DNA of 64,000 nt from Cylindrobasidium torrendii FP15055 ss-10 (taxonomy: Eukaryota; Basidiomycota; Agaricomycetes; Agaricales; Physalacriaceae): contig KN880439.1 in NCBI GenBank assembly GCA_000934385.1, positions 124,001 through 188,000 on the forward strand, read 5' to 3'. Under the pieces are notes generated by a model. The model searched no databases. It was not told where the DNA came from and saw only the letters and a program-made list of their open reading frames with translations. How positions within the stretch are numbered: the stretch's first letter is position 1; each line of letters starts with the position of its first letter. Made by a program: the position numbers and the translations under genes. Positions 48,378 through 59,627 of the stretch are shown piece by piece.

Positions 48378-49124
48378 ATGCACCGACGCAGAGTAGGGCT
48401 CGCTGCATTCGACAGTCGTGACCAGGCGCGCCGGTTCAATGAACTCTCCAGTGCACTCTCCAAAACACAGGTCGACCACCTCCAAGGCCAATTAGCCCAA
48501 TTTCGCACTGCGCTCGCACATTTCGCAGCTGAACACCGTGATGACATTCGCCGCGACCCCACCTTCCGGCACGCATTCCAGCAGATGTGCGCCTCCATCG
48601 GCGTCGATCCACTCGCTGGGCCACGCAGAGCCGGATGGTGGGCGGAAATGCTTGGGCTGGGCGATTGGCAGTATGAGCTTGGTGTGCAGATCGTCGACGT
48701 CTGTGTGAGTACACGCGACCGGAACGGCGGAATCATTGAGATATCAGAATTGGTGAGGATGGTCACCAAATTGCGCGGTGTACAGGCTGGTGCGGTCGAC
48801 GAGGACGACGTGATGCGGTCCATCAAAACCCTCCAGCCCCTCGGCGCAGGCTATCAGGTCATCGACATCGGCGGGCGGAAAATGGTTCGCAGTGTCTTCA
48901 AGGAGTTGAACGATGACCAGACATCTATCCTCGTTGTCGCTCACGACACTGGTGGTCGCGTGGTAGAAGAGGATCTCATGAAGCGCAAAGGATGGACAAG
49001 AGAACGTGCTCATCTTGCTCTCGAGAATATGTACGCTTCCGACGGCCTGTGCTGGATTGATGACCAGGACGAGGAATCCGGCCGCTCATACTGGATATCT
49101 GCTGCAATACAATGGAACGAATAA
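48378..49124 (+). CDS. SNF8: ESCRT-II subunit Snf8/Vps22
   Basis: Intronless, 248 aa. ESCRT-II sorts ubiquitinated membrane cargo into endosomal vesicles, and in ascomycetes and other fungi also transmits ambient pH through Rim/Pal. The N-terminal MHRRRVGLAAFDSRDQARRF and coiled coil LSKTQVDHLQGQLAQFRTAL are followed by IRRDPTFRHAFQQMCASIGV and the two winged-helix domains (GIIEISELVRMVTKLRG; EEDLMKRKGWTRERAHLAL). The final GLCWIDDQD...YWISA strand pair is characteristic. Frame stays open upstream to 48264; the start at 48378 is set by family length. Confidence 0.95.
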   Translation: MHRRRVGLAAFDSRDQARRFNELSSALSKTQVDHLQGQLAQFRTALAHFAAEHRDDIRRDPTFRHAFQQMCASIGVDPLAGPRRAGWWAEMLGLGDWQYELGVQIVDVCVSTRDRNGGIIEISELVRMVTKLRGVQAGAVDEDDVMRSIKTLQPLGAGYQVIDIGGRKMVRSVFKELNDDQTSILVVAHDTGGRVVEEDLMKRKGWTRERAHLALENMYASDGLCWIDDQDEESGRSYWISAAIQWNE

Positions 49125-49259
49125 CTTTATTTCTTGAGTGCTCTCAGTTCACCAACCTGAACAGACTGCTTGTGAACACAAAACTAAGGAAATTCCGATA
49201 AATCATGAGAGAATGTGCGTAGAATGAAGTAAAGGATACAGTGCAAATACAGTCAATGC

Positions 49260-52200
49260 CTAGAATGATGTTGAAAAGTCCCTTTTGCTCTGCTGGCTCA
49301 TAATCCCCAGCTCTTGCTCCTCAGCCTCTGCATCGGCCATTTCCCTGTCCGTCATCCCATGTTTTTCTTTGAATCGACTGATTGCCATAAGCCTCTCGTG
49401 CCAGTTTGTCGTCACCTCCTCCCGAACTGTATCCCCCTTCGTCTTCGACCACATGGACCCATACCAATCACCAAGCAAACATAACTGCCTCACAAAGCTA
49501 GGCAGCTCCGCCGCGCTCACGATTTTGTACTCCCCGATTGGGGCAAAATCTGCCATCCCCTCTGCCCGCTGCACCGTCACCTTCATATACTCTCCTTCCT
49601 GCCCGTGCTTGTCGTCGTGGTGCGTCGAAAAGGCAGCGATTGCCCCAAGACTGTGAGGCTCGATGACAATGTTCACGAACTGGAATTGCGTGGATAGTGT
49701 GTCGAAGCGATACACCCTTCCGCCATCGTTCCACACAATCCTTACAAAGTCGTTCCCAACATGACTCTTCTTCCGCGTACATTGCTGGTCGTGTTCGTGC
49801 GTCGGCATCATTGTCGCCGTGTGGAATAGGATCTGTTTGATGTCGTCCCACCACGCATACGCATATGCCCCGTCCTCTTCAGGATCGAGGCCGCCCGCAT
49901 ACACATCTTCCTGGCCGCGCAGGTCAATTAGACGGCCAACATGCTCCAGAAATCGTGTATATGCCGGGCTACCATATGTGTTCCTCAGGATTTCCAATTC
50001 GTCTGTTTGGCCAGGCGCTACGTAGAGCACGCCCACTTTGTGTGTATCAATGACCGGAAGACGGTCTATGGAACGAATGAACGACTGTAAAAGTTTGGAC
50101 TCGCCCCGGAATGGGACTGGAGTAGGCTTTGTGTGCGGATAGCCAGAGAATTGAAGTGGGAAGAACGAAGGGTCGATGACCACGTCTTTCCTTCGTTGGG
50201 ACGGGGCGGTCTTGCTCCAGACATAACCGCTGATAGGATCTGGTCGTGCTGGTTCGTCTGCCTCGGTGACATCGACTTCGGTGTCTGTTTCGGTGAGTCT
50301 GTCAACGATATTCTGATGCTGCCTTCTATCAGTATCTGGGACAAATGGAACAGATTAGAAAACGTTACCTGTGCGGCATCGCCCAAATCTCCATCGTGTC
50401 CATTGTTGAGCGCTGTAGGAGGGCCGCGCTCATCCACCAACGCAGCCGTCATAGAATCCAAGTCAGGGTCCACGTCGCCAACGCCGACCATGGGCGCATT
50501 CTCCAGCCGGCACATCCACTTGATGTATCCACTCGGCCGTCGCACTAGTATCTCAAACCAGCCTAAACGGACAAGGGTCCGAATAGTCACAACCGCATTG
50601 CCCATGATCCACGTCTTCTCCAAGGACGCAGCCTCTTCTTTGCCTGCGTTTTTCGCGCGCCCCATGATCAGCTCAGAAAACAAGGACGTCGCAGGCCTCG
50701 AATCCGCACTACCGTAGGCATAGCGCGACAACCAGTCAAAGCAGACCTCCGTAGCGTCGTCCATCCTTCCATTGCCCTCGTTTGCCAGGAGCAGCTGCCG
50801 CGTGATGTATGGAATATGTCCTGGTCTGTCCCCCATCTTCACAGCAAGAAACCACACATACAATGTCCCAAATGACAGAATTCGGACGTGTTGCGCCAAA
50901 CTCCAGCTCAGCACAGGCTCGTGTCGACGCTCGTTATAATGTTGTAGATATTGCAGGGCGACGCCGAAGACAGTCTTGAACTGTTCGTCCGTGAAATTTG
51001 CGTGTAGCTTCGGCGAAGACCCAATGATGTTGAGCAATCCCAAGATATGAGTCGCCATGTGAGGGTTGGACATGATCCGGGACAGCTTCTCGAGGATATG
51101 CGACATATACTTGGTCACCGAAGCGGGCAGCTCGTACACTGCAACACACAGCGTGTGCAAACAGCTCTTCTGCGTCGCTGCCTGCAAGTCCAGCCCAGCG
51201 ACCAGTGTTTGGACCAGCATATGGCACTCCTGCGTTGAGAAGCATCGCCGGTAACTGACCAGATTTGCCAGACTGTGATAGACCAACCCATGCGCATCCA
51301 CAGCCCGCAATCCCAATGGCCACTTGTTCACCTTCCCCGCAAAACTGCCTTCGGCAAGACCCTTGCAGAGTACCGTCAGCAACCTCTTGCACATCTTTCG
51401 TGTCTCTGGGCCACAGAACAGATGTTTGTTGGCCAGTTGAGCTGGCAAATGGCAAAGCACATAAGACAGGAGCTCCCAGTCGTGCTCTTCCTCCAGTATG
51501 GTGCACACGGCCTTCAGGAATAAGGACACCGCAAGCACCGGCTGGCGGCCAGGCCCTAGCGGGTCGTACGTGATAATCCCATCACTGGGGATATCCGCAT
51601 CCGCAATTGCGAAGGGGTACGTCTCTGGAATACGCCAGAGTGTCTCATACACGATGCCCACAGATAATGCGGGTACTCTGGATCGGCTTCGACTTGTAGC
51701 GTATGACACCCCGCGTCCTCTGGAATTTCGACGTCTTGAAGGATCCTGATCGTGCGGCATACGTGCTCTCGCCCTCCTCAATTCGGAGATAGCATCCATG
51801 GTCGGCGCATCGGGAGTCGTTACAGGGCTCTCCCTCGTCCTTCCAATGAGGCTCGCAAGATTGAACACCTGTCTATCTACATCCCAACTCTCGTCCTTGT
51901 AGTATAACCTGTGTGCGCGATCTGCGCGAACACGCATAAGGAACTGCAAGACGGCGAGTCGAACCTTCGTCTGTTGCGAGACATCTAAAATTTTGAGGAG
52001 AAATTGATACACCTGTAAGGCTCGTTGGCGACATTCTTCCTCCAGAGCCCGCGACGTGAACGAAAGCTGTGCGAATATGCTTATGAGTGCGCTCACGCCG
52101 CCGACTGAAAGCGGGACTGTCGTTGCCTTGGTCCCAGCATCACGTCCTGAGATTGTCACGCTCTCGTCGAAGACTTGAGGATGTGTGGACTGCGATCTCG

Positions 52201-54837
52201 AGGCTGTCCCTGTGAATGAAGACAGAATTGACATTAGGCCCTCGCGCTCCCTGCTGGGGAAATCACTCATATGCCTTGAAGGCGTCGGTGTATGCACAAC
52301 AGGGGACGAGGACCGTGTATCTGAGGTGTCGCCAGACGTCACAGTATCAGCATCATCGGAAACCGGGTCGTCCGTCTAGAAAGACAGTCAGCACTGAAAA
52401 CAGACCCCAAGTAAGGTGACATACATATCCTTCATCGAGTACCGCCATTTCCAACAGCTCAAGGTAATGTTTCACGTCTTCGCCGTCTTCCGTCCTCAGC
52501 ACAACCTCATCCCCAAGGACTCGCCAGATGGCGGTACATTCGTCCAAGTCCCGCTCTCTGGGTGATGCTACTGTCTTCCTGCAGTAATCGTAAACAACAT
52601 CCGCTAGAGGGCCGCGGTATGATGGCATATCCCTCACGCTCTCATAGACATCCCACAACGCGTCCATGACCGCAGCTGTTGTCGCCACCCTGCCGACTCC
52701 CACCATAGCCGAATTATCCAAGATGGACTTCCATCTGTCGAGCCAATCGGGGGACGTTGGCGTGATGTCGTGCTGGTTTGCCATGATAGCAGGGAGTTTT
52801 GCTGTTTCGACATCACTGAGGTGGCGAGATATGCGTAAGAGGATAGCACATAGGTCGGGTTGACAGTTCAGTGAATGGTCCCTTGATAGAAGAGAACTAA
52901 GAAGCCGTAGTAGCGGCATGCCCGAGACTGGTAAGGGGTTTTGTCCGAGATGGACGTCGACTGGCGTCCCATCTGGATTCCTGCCTCCAGAGTCAGCTGA
53001 CGTGAGCATGGCAAGAGTAGAATACTTACACGAGGTGTAAAATGTATCCTGCGAGGTTGTATAAGGTCTCGCCGACTGCTACAGCCTCCTGGTCATCCAG
53101 TCGAGCGCTCATCTCGTCCCTGTCGTCCAGCTCTTGCATGATATCCCGCAACGTCCCGGCCATTTCCCCGAGGACGCGTTCCTTCCCCTCTCTGAGCAAC
53201 AAAGCGTTGGGGGCATGCATTCCGAGATCAACCCAAGCTTGAACGCTGTCCGCCATGGCCTTGCCGAGCTTTCCTGCTTCCCAGCCGCTAAGATTGACAT
53301 CGTCGAATGCGCGCTCCATGAGTTCCTCTTCGATGTCGAGACTGCCTGGGGCACCGCTATGAGCGTAGTTGAGCGAAGCTTGTTGGGATATGTACGCACG
53401 AGCCAATCTAGTCGTCAGTGCTCGGCGAATGCGATACCGCAACGTACGGTGCGCGCCGGAGCACGTCGCGGCCACTTTGGCATAGCTTTCCATGTCACTG
53501 ATATCCCACTCCTCTGGCGGCGGCGGGCTGAGGTGACGCTTGAGCACAGCGAGACATGTGCTAGAAAAGCGGCCATTGAACAGTCTCTCAACGAGTTCAA
53601 TGATGCGATCTTCCGTTGTGAGTAGTTTTGTCTTGGCCGCTGTTGGGATGGACAGCCGAGTGAGGGGCACAGCGTATGCAGACATCGCCCGAAAACAGAC
53701 GGGCAGGATGCCGTGTAACGAGGCGGCGGTTAGGCGAGGGATTTGCAATGATAGGTGTTTAAGATATAGGTCTACCGCGATGTCGGCTGGTGTTTTGGAA
53801 GGGGGGGCAATACTCGAAGGCGTGAGGGGTGATGCAAGGCCGGACATCGAGCTGGGATGTCTTTTGTGGCTAATTGCAGGCCGAGATGGGGTGCTGGTGC
53901 GTGATTCAGGTTCGGAGGGAGCTGGGGAGGTGACCGTTGGGATTTGTTCTGGAGTATAGACGATGAATCGGTCCACCAGCTGGGCATAGAACTGGACAAC
54001 CGCTCGTAGGTCCTGCTCGGGTACCCGCGCGGCAATTTCAGGCTTGTCCGCAATCGAAGTGAGAAACTCGGCTAGAATGCCAATGCTCCGCTCCCTCTGT
54101 AGTTCCTCCGCGCGCTCGATGCCCTCCGCGCCCAATCTGTCGAATGCGCCGTTGATCCAGCTCTTCAGCAACTCAAGAAATGGGATTTCGTTCCCCACAA
54201 TGTCCGCGCCAAATTTTGAGACAGCGCGAAGAGCCTTGAAGCGCGGCTCCCATAGTTCCAGACTCCACTGCACTGGCGATCCAAGAAATAAAGAGAAAAA
54301 TGTGAGGCGGTCAGCTGTCCCAAGGCTTCCGGCTTGGTCGTTATCCCAGTATCCTGCAAGAATATCGAAGCCGGCTACTTGGCATGGAGTTGGGGAATCG
54401 TTCGAGCAAAACCTGTTGAGGATAGGGAGTAGTGTTGAGCAGGGCGGAAGCGGCGAATGAGTTGGCAGGGCCTCCGCCAGCGCGCGGGCATGTCCTAAGC
54501 TTGGTGCTGCCGATGACTGGGATAGTTCGTAGAGGAGCGCGTCCACGCTGAGCGTCATCGGGGTTGTACTGTAGATCGACGCCGACGAGCTGGTGTTTTG
54601 CGAGATGGGCGTTGGCCGTCGTGTTCTGGCCCAGAATCCAGTGTTTGCTCGACTGCGCCTTCCGTTCGTTTCGACATCGGGGCGCGACATCCAGTCATGC
54701 ACGTCGCCGTGAGCGTCCAAGCTGTCATAAGTACCGGTCACATGATACGACGCGCTGCGATGAGGCAGTGATTCTGACGCGGCCATATTTTTTCTCAGGC
54801 GGACGTGTATGCGCTCTATCCAGCTAACAATGTCCAT
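49260..54837 (-). CDS. TSC2: tuberin (TSC2), Rheb GTPase-activating protein
   Basis: Predicted 1,809 aa from exons 54837-53031 (boundary 53030), 52980-52425, 52375-50369, 50318-49260 (5,430 nt, in phase). With Tsc1 it inactivates Rheb and restrains TORC1. The N-terminal two-thirds are helical repeats of the tuberin type (e.g. LRAVVQFYAQLVDRFIVYTP). The C-terminal RapGAP domain has VGVLYVAPGQTDELEILRN, AYAWWDDIKQILFHTATMM and KKSHVGNDFVRIVWND with the catalytic asparagine thumb. The last intron must use the acceptor before 50318, because an in-frame read-through misses the GAP domain. Tuberin is lost in S. cerevisiae but kept in S. pombe and many basidiomycetes. Convergent with SNF8. Confidence 0.93.
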
Positions 54838-54992
54838 CCTCTGATACTCAGAGGAGTATGAAGGCTATTTTTGCTACGTAAACTGCAAAGTTGCAGAGGT
54901 GTGTGCTGAATGAAATATTCCATTGAAAGCTATTCAAAGAAGGGTATGTGTGTCCAAAACGTCTTGCATCCACGATTCATATAAGTCCATCT

Positions 54993-56655
54993 TTACTGTA
55001 CCCAAGTTACCGCCGCTTCTTTGTATTTCGCCTTGGGCTTATAATTTCCCTTCTTCATCCTCTCTCTAACGGACGTGTGGAATAATGGGTGTTGAGCCGA
55101 GAGGTCACGGCCTTGGCCAATATTCCATCTGTAGGTGTATCAGAACCGAGAGCTTTCTGCCGTATTTAAGGACACGAACCCAAAGTCCTTATGCCAGTCA
55201 CCCTTCGCGTCCTGCCATACCGAAGTCATAGGCACGATTTCTAACATCCACCAGAACGGAACCTGCCACCAAGTCCCCGATGCGAATGTTAGACTATCAT
55301 GAATGGGTGCCATCACATCCGCAGAGTCTCTGGGGTCCGACTTCTGCGATGGCTTAGGTTCGATACCAATGGACTCCAGCACGTTGTCTAGAAAACTGAT
55401 ACCACAATCCGCTTCCATGACTTGAGAGACCATCCAGCGTAGTGTGACATGGCTAAGGCTTGTTTTATCTGTATTGGCAAAAGAACCGCCGCCTACATCT
55501 GAATAAAAGATGAGCATTTACCAAACAGTCCATGGTTGACGCATACCAGAATGGCATCCAGAAAACCAAACTTCTTTGATATCTGTCTCTGTCCAGCCAG
55601 AGCCGTTGTCGTCGTCCTCTGGATCTTGGTCTCCATCTGGACTCTTGATGGGAAAGCCACATATTGTCCACGACTTAGTCTTGGCCTTGGCGGGAAATGG
55701 ACGATGGAAAAGATTGGCTTTAAACCGAACGCGATGCTGTCACATGGAATGGGTCCCATCCTTTGCTTTCCGAAGCGTATGCATACCTCGTCAAGAGCAA
55801 GAGCATGTCGGAACGTTTTGATAGACCGGTTTGAGTTCGTGAACGGTAGTGTCTTCGCGACCACAACACCGACACTAGAGACGGTCTCCCTGGGTAGTAT
55901 TTTAGCCATCGCGGAGCGATATGGAGGGACTGCACACATACCAAGCGCCGAGAAACTCGACTCTAACGTTATGACAGAAGGTCTGCTTGAATCCGCGTGC
56001 CAGCTCGACGCCCGCTTTATCCTCTCGTTTGTATAGCTTGTAGGCAAACAAAACCTGCTCGTGGTTGTCGCGAGGAAGCAGCCCAATCTTGTGCAGCATC
56101 CCAGCGAGCGCGCGCGCACAGTACGCACCCCGAGAAAAACCTACCATCCAACGTTAACGCAGGAAGTCGGGAATACCTATGTAGACTCACCAAAGAGACA
56201 TATTCTGTCGCCCGCACGATAATTCTGCATAAGGAAGCTGTATGCCTCCATAACGTGCACGTCGAGATACCTGCAGATGTGCGTTTAGACGCGGACGATT
56301 TTTTTGTACAGTGCCACTTGGTCACTAACCATGCTATTCCCGCATCCAAAAGCTTGGCTGCCCACTCGAAAAGTGGCGATACAACGCCAGGCGCAAAGAA
56401 CGTTCCAATCCCAGGCTGAAGCGAGCAAATTCAGCTGGTTTATTCTAATGGCAGTCAAGAAAAGTGGCCCGTGCCTGATAGTAGCACACTTGTGTATCGG
56501 GATCATCCTTCTTGAGAGTGGAGAAAAACCATACAACATTTGTGTTCTACGTGTGTTTTCAGCATGGCGAGCCATGATTTATGACAATGATAGTGTACGT
56601 GGTCTTCGTACTGGCTCCAAGTGCCATCTAGGCAGACAACCAGCGTGCGGGGCAT
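54993..56655 (-). CDS. DUF2235 alpha/beta-hydrolase
   Basis: Predicted 413 aa from nine exons: 56655-56599, 56546-56475, 56415-56330, 56270-56191, 56140-55942, 55889-55787, 55736-55547, 55498-55180, 55128-54993. The start MPRTLVVCLDGTWSQYEDH with NTNVVWFFSTLKKDD is typical. The nucleophile elbow is GFSRGAYCARALAGM; a catalytic-type Asp region is HSDVGGGSFAN. DUF2235 domains form the T6SS Tle1-type phospholipase fold in bacteria and are widespread and multicopy in mushrooms, with unknown substrates. Intron 2 appears to be GC-AG: the conserved VCYYQ-PGIGTFF junction requires a donor reading CAG|GCACGG. The C-terminal exon encodes RDLSAQHPLFHTSVRERMK. Confidence 0.88.
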
Positions 56656-57650
56656 GATACTGCACCTTGCGGGTGAAGGCAAGTACAAAAGGCGGGCGAC
56701 TGGCGTGCTACAGCCGGGTGGAGGGAGCAAGAAGAGGTCAAGAAACCTGCTCCAAGCTACTTACGAGTTCTTATATACTCCGGTTGCTCCAGTCGTCATA
56801 GGCGCGTATGGTATATGATCCGCTCGGTGTTTCTTCGAAGTGAGCTACTGACAGAGAGGTTCGCGCAGGAAAAGGGCGTCCAGATCAGCGTAATGAGAGT
56901 TGAGGTAGTAGAGCTTAGTCGAAAAAGGACCAGTCAGGCAAGAGTAGCTTAGGTATTGTGATAGGGACATGATGGCATGCATAAGGAAGCCTGCGAGCGA
57001 GTCCTAGAACTCGTGGTACCAAATGCCATGCACGTGCTGATGATCAGCGTTGCAAGTTGAGAATTCCATCTATGATTATCTGAGCGAAGTCTTCCCTCGA
57101 GCTCATTAGCTTCAAATATGACCCTCTCCAAAATGAGCGGTGGACAAGGGCAGAATATCGAGGCACTGAGGCAGCCACCAGGGCAGATGTCGAAGGCAAA
57201 TCAACGAGGAGGCACGGTTTGCAGAGCGTGGATAATCGCCCAGGATGAGGAGATCCAAATCCGACCATTTTAGGCCCATTTGCGGGAATCAGAACGAGCG
57301 GTGGTCGCGCACTTCGACCCCATACAGGCGAAAAACAAACGGGGCGCATACGTAGAGGATATACCGAAGTGCGCTAACCGGTTGGTGAATGATGATCATG
57401 GTAAAAGAAGAAGGTTGACCGATCAGCACAACTCACGTGAAGGACACACATATTGCAGTTTGCCTCTGTAGCAAGCCAGGTTGGATGGTAAACAAATTTG
57501 GGGTTTTCATTCAGCTTTGATCATCGGACAGAGAAAAGTGACTATGTAAAAGCAACCTCTGAAGAGCAGCGAGGTACTTACAAGGATATGACATTGAGTC
57601 CTACGCTTCGACGGTAAGTACCACTCTTAAACGAGTTACATAAGTAATAC
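56656..57650. other. intergenic
   Basis: About 1 kb between the DUF2235 start and the POL31 stop. The minus ORF 57044-57349 is open but featureless. No repeat or RNA gene is seen. Confidence 0.5.
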
Positions 57651-59376
57651 CTAATCAATTTCCATCTTTACAGAATGGGGAATACTGGATCCGGATGTGT
57701 GTGCTCTAAATGTCCTGGTCCTAACGTCCAACGTCCTCAAATTGACTAACACCATCGTCCCCGTTGAGCTGAACTCCGGTACGAGGACCACCCTACATGA
57801 CTTTGCTCCTTCCTTCACGAGCTTGCTTCCAAACTTCTTCTGTCCTCCAGACAGGAATATGTCTGGCGATCCAGCCAACAGGAACGGGTCTTGTCCGTTG
57901 TACGGCAAACACCATAAAGTATCAGGAGCGGTGGGTGCAATATGCCGCCATTTCAGTGTCGACTCGAGCATGGATAAACGAGAAGTTGTAGGCGGAGTGG
58001 AGATGTACTTGAAGATATCGTTGAGTGGTTGACCAGCATGTGCAAGAATGCATCTAGACAGTGGCTTTTGTCCAACAGTACCAACACGTATAAAGGCGGG
58101 GTTCGTTTCGCAGTAGAAGCTTGGCAAAGAAGCGACAGGACCCATCATCGCTCGAGGGAATGGTTGTTGAGGTAGAATGACACCCGACGGGTCATTTTCA
58201 CCAGGAAGAATATGAATAGGCATTGCAGATCCGATATCTTGTAGGTGACCAGCCAGGATTGTAGTAGGATGAGGCGAGAACGTAGACGGCTCGGCCCCGT
58301 ATTTGCCTCTCTGCATATCATCAGCATTGGTTAGAAGAGAAGGACGAGCTACGGACCGTCTTTTTAGAGCCCTCTTCTTCGAGAAATGGTTCTGTCGATG
58401 ATGGTAATGGCGCAATGGAGTTTCCGACAATAATGAGCCTTGATATTTGAGCAGCGAATTTACGGTCTTCGATACCGCCCTCTTCGCCGGAAAGATATTC
58501 AATCATCATTTGGACGGCGAGGCTGGAGGACGTCTCGGCGCCAATATCTAACCCGGATACTGCTGCTATCCATTCATCTTCCGGGGAAACACCTGTACAG
58601 AGTGAGGTGAACACTCGCGAACACTTCATTCCACGAACCTTCCACCTCCATATCACTATCTTCGTCGGGCTCTTCAATCATTGGTGCCATACCAGGGAAG
58701 CAAAAGTCAACAACCTCGAAGTCTCCGTCAGGTGTTTCCATGCCGAGTACACCGACTACAACGCCGGTCACAAGATGCGCCTCCTTGATCTTCTCACCGA
58801 CGAGCTTGACGCGCCCTGACTCGTCTTCCAGTAGTATGGCGTCTTGAGGAGAGCAATACTTTGGGGCGGACGGCGGGGCTGGAATTGAATGCTACGCGTT
58901 TAAATTTAATGCGCCGGCCGTTTTGCAAGGAGTTCAAGTGGACGTACATCACGAGCAATATCTTCGAGTACATTTGGCTTCAGAGGCATATCCACATATA
59001 CTGTGCCCAATATCCAGCATATCTGACCCTTGAGTATGTCCAAGACGCGATCCACATAGACAGGGCCACCTAACATGGTCAAAAGCTGAAAAGACACCGT
59101 ACTCTAAACGCACCAGAGATGTTAGCCCAGCGTGCTTTTGCCTCTTCTTCGACCGCTCTACGTAGAATCGTCAATCGATAGTAGTATATATTTGCATATT
59201 GGTGTTTGTAGGTGGTCTTGTCGACTTTGAGTTTGAAGGACGGTGTCGCGTCTACGGCATCCAGTACGACTGTTGTCGCGCGTTTAGGTGGCGTGCCTTC
59301 CGTTGGTCTGACTATGTTTCATTGAAGCAAAACAAATACGGTCGCTGTATGCGCACATTATATCAATGTTGGCCAT
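57651..59376 (-). CDS. POL31: DNA polymerase delta small (B) subunit
   Basis: Predicted 494 aa from exons 59376-59357, 59307-59114, 59069-58948, 58891-58639, 58592-58357, 58310-57651 (1,485 nt). It stabilises Pol3 in lagging-strand synthesis and also serves polymerase zeta. The OB domain has YANIYYYRLTILRRAVEEEA, WILGTVYVDMPLKPNVLEDI, then ILLEDESGRVKLVGEKI and VTGVVVGVLGMETPDGDFEV. The calcineurin-like (inactivated phosphatase) domain follows with AAQISRLIIVGNSIAP, MPIHILPGENDPSG and NPAFIRVGTVGQ. Family order and length are normal. The first coding exon is 20 nt, in phase only with the acceptor at 59308. Together with POL2 this puts two replicative polymerase genes in the window. Confidence 0.93.
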
Positions 59377-59627
59377 TCTGGACGCGTCGTGGTGGCGTGA
59401 GGCTAGGGTGAACACGATCGTGCTTGCGGATCACCGGCATCAGTATTGTGGATAAAAACCACTTTTGAAGACTGCTTGAAGATAACTTATTTAGCTACTG
59501 ACCATCATTTTGAGGATCTGGGTTTCTCTTAACATTGACACTGAGATTTCAACCATAATTTGACCTCAAGCAACAGCGTGATAGAATGGGGTACAGCAAC
59601 ATTGTCATACAGAATACTATTCAAAAT

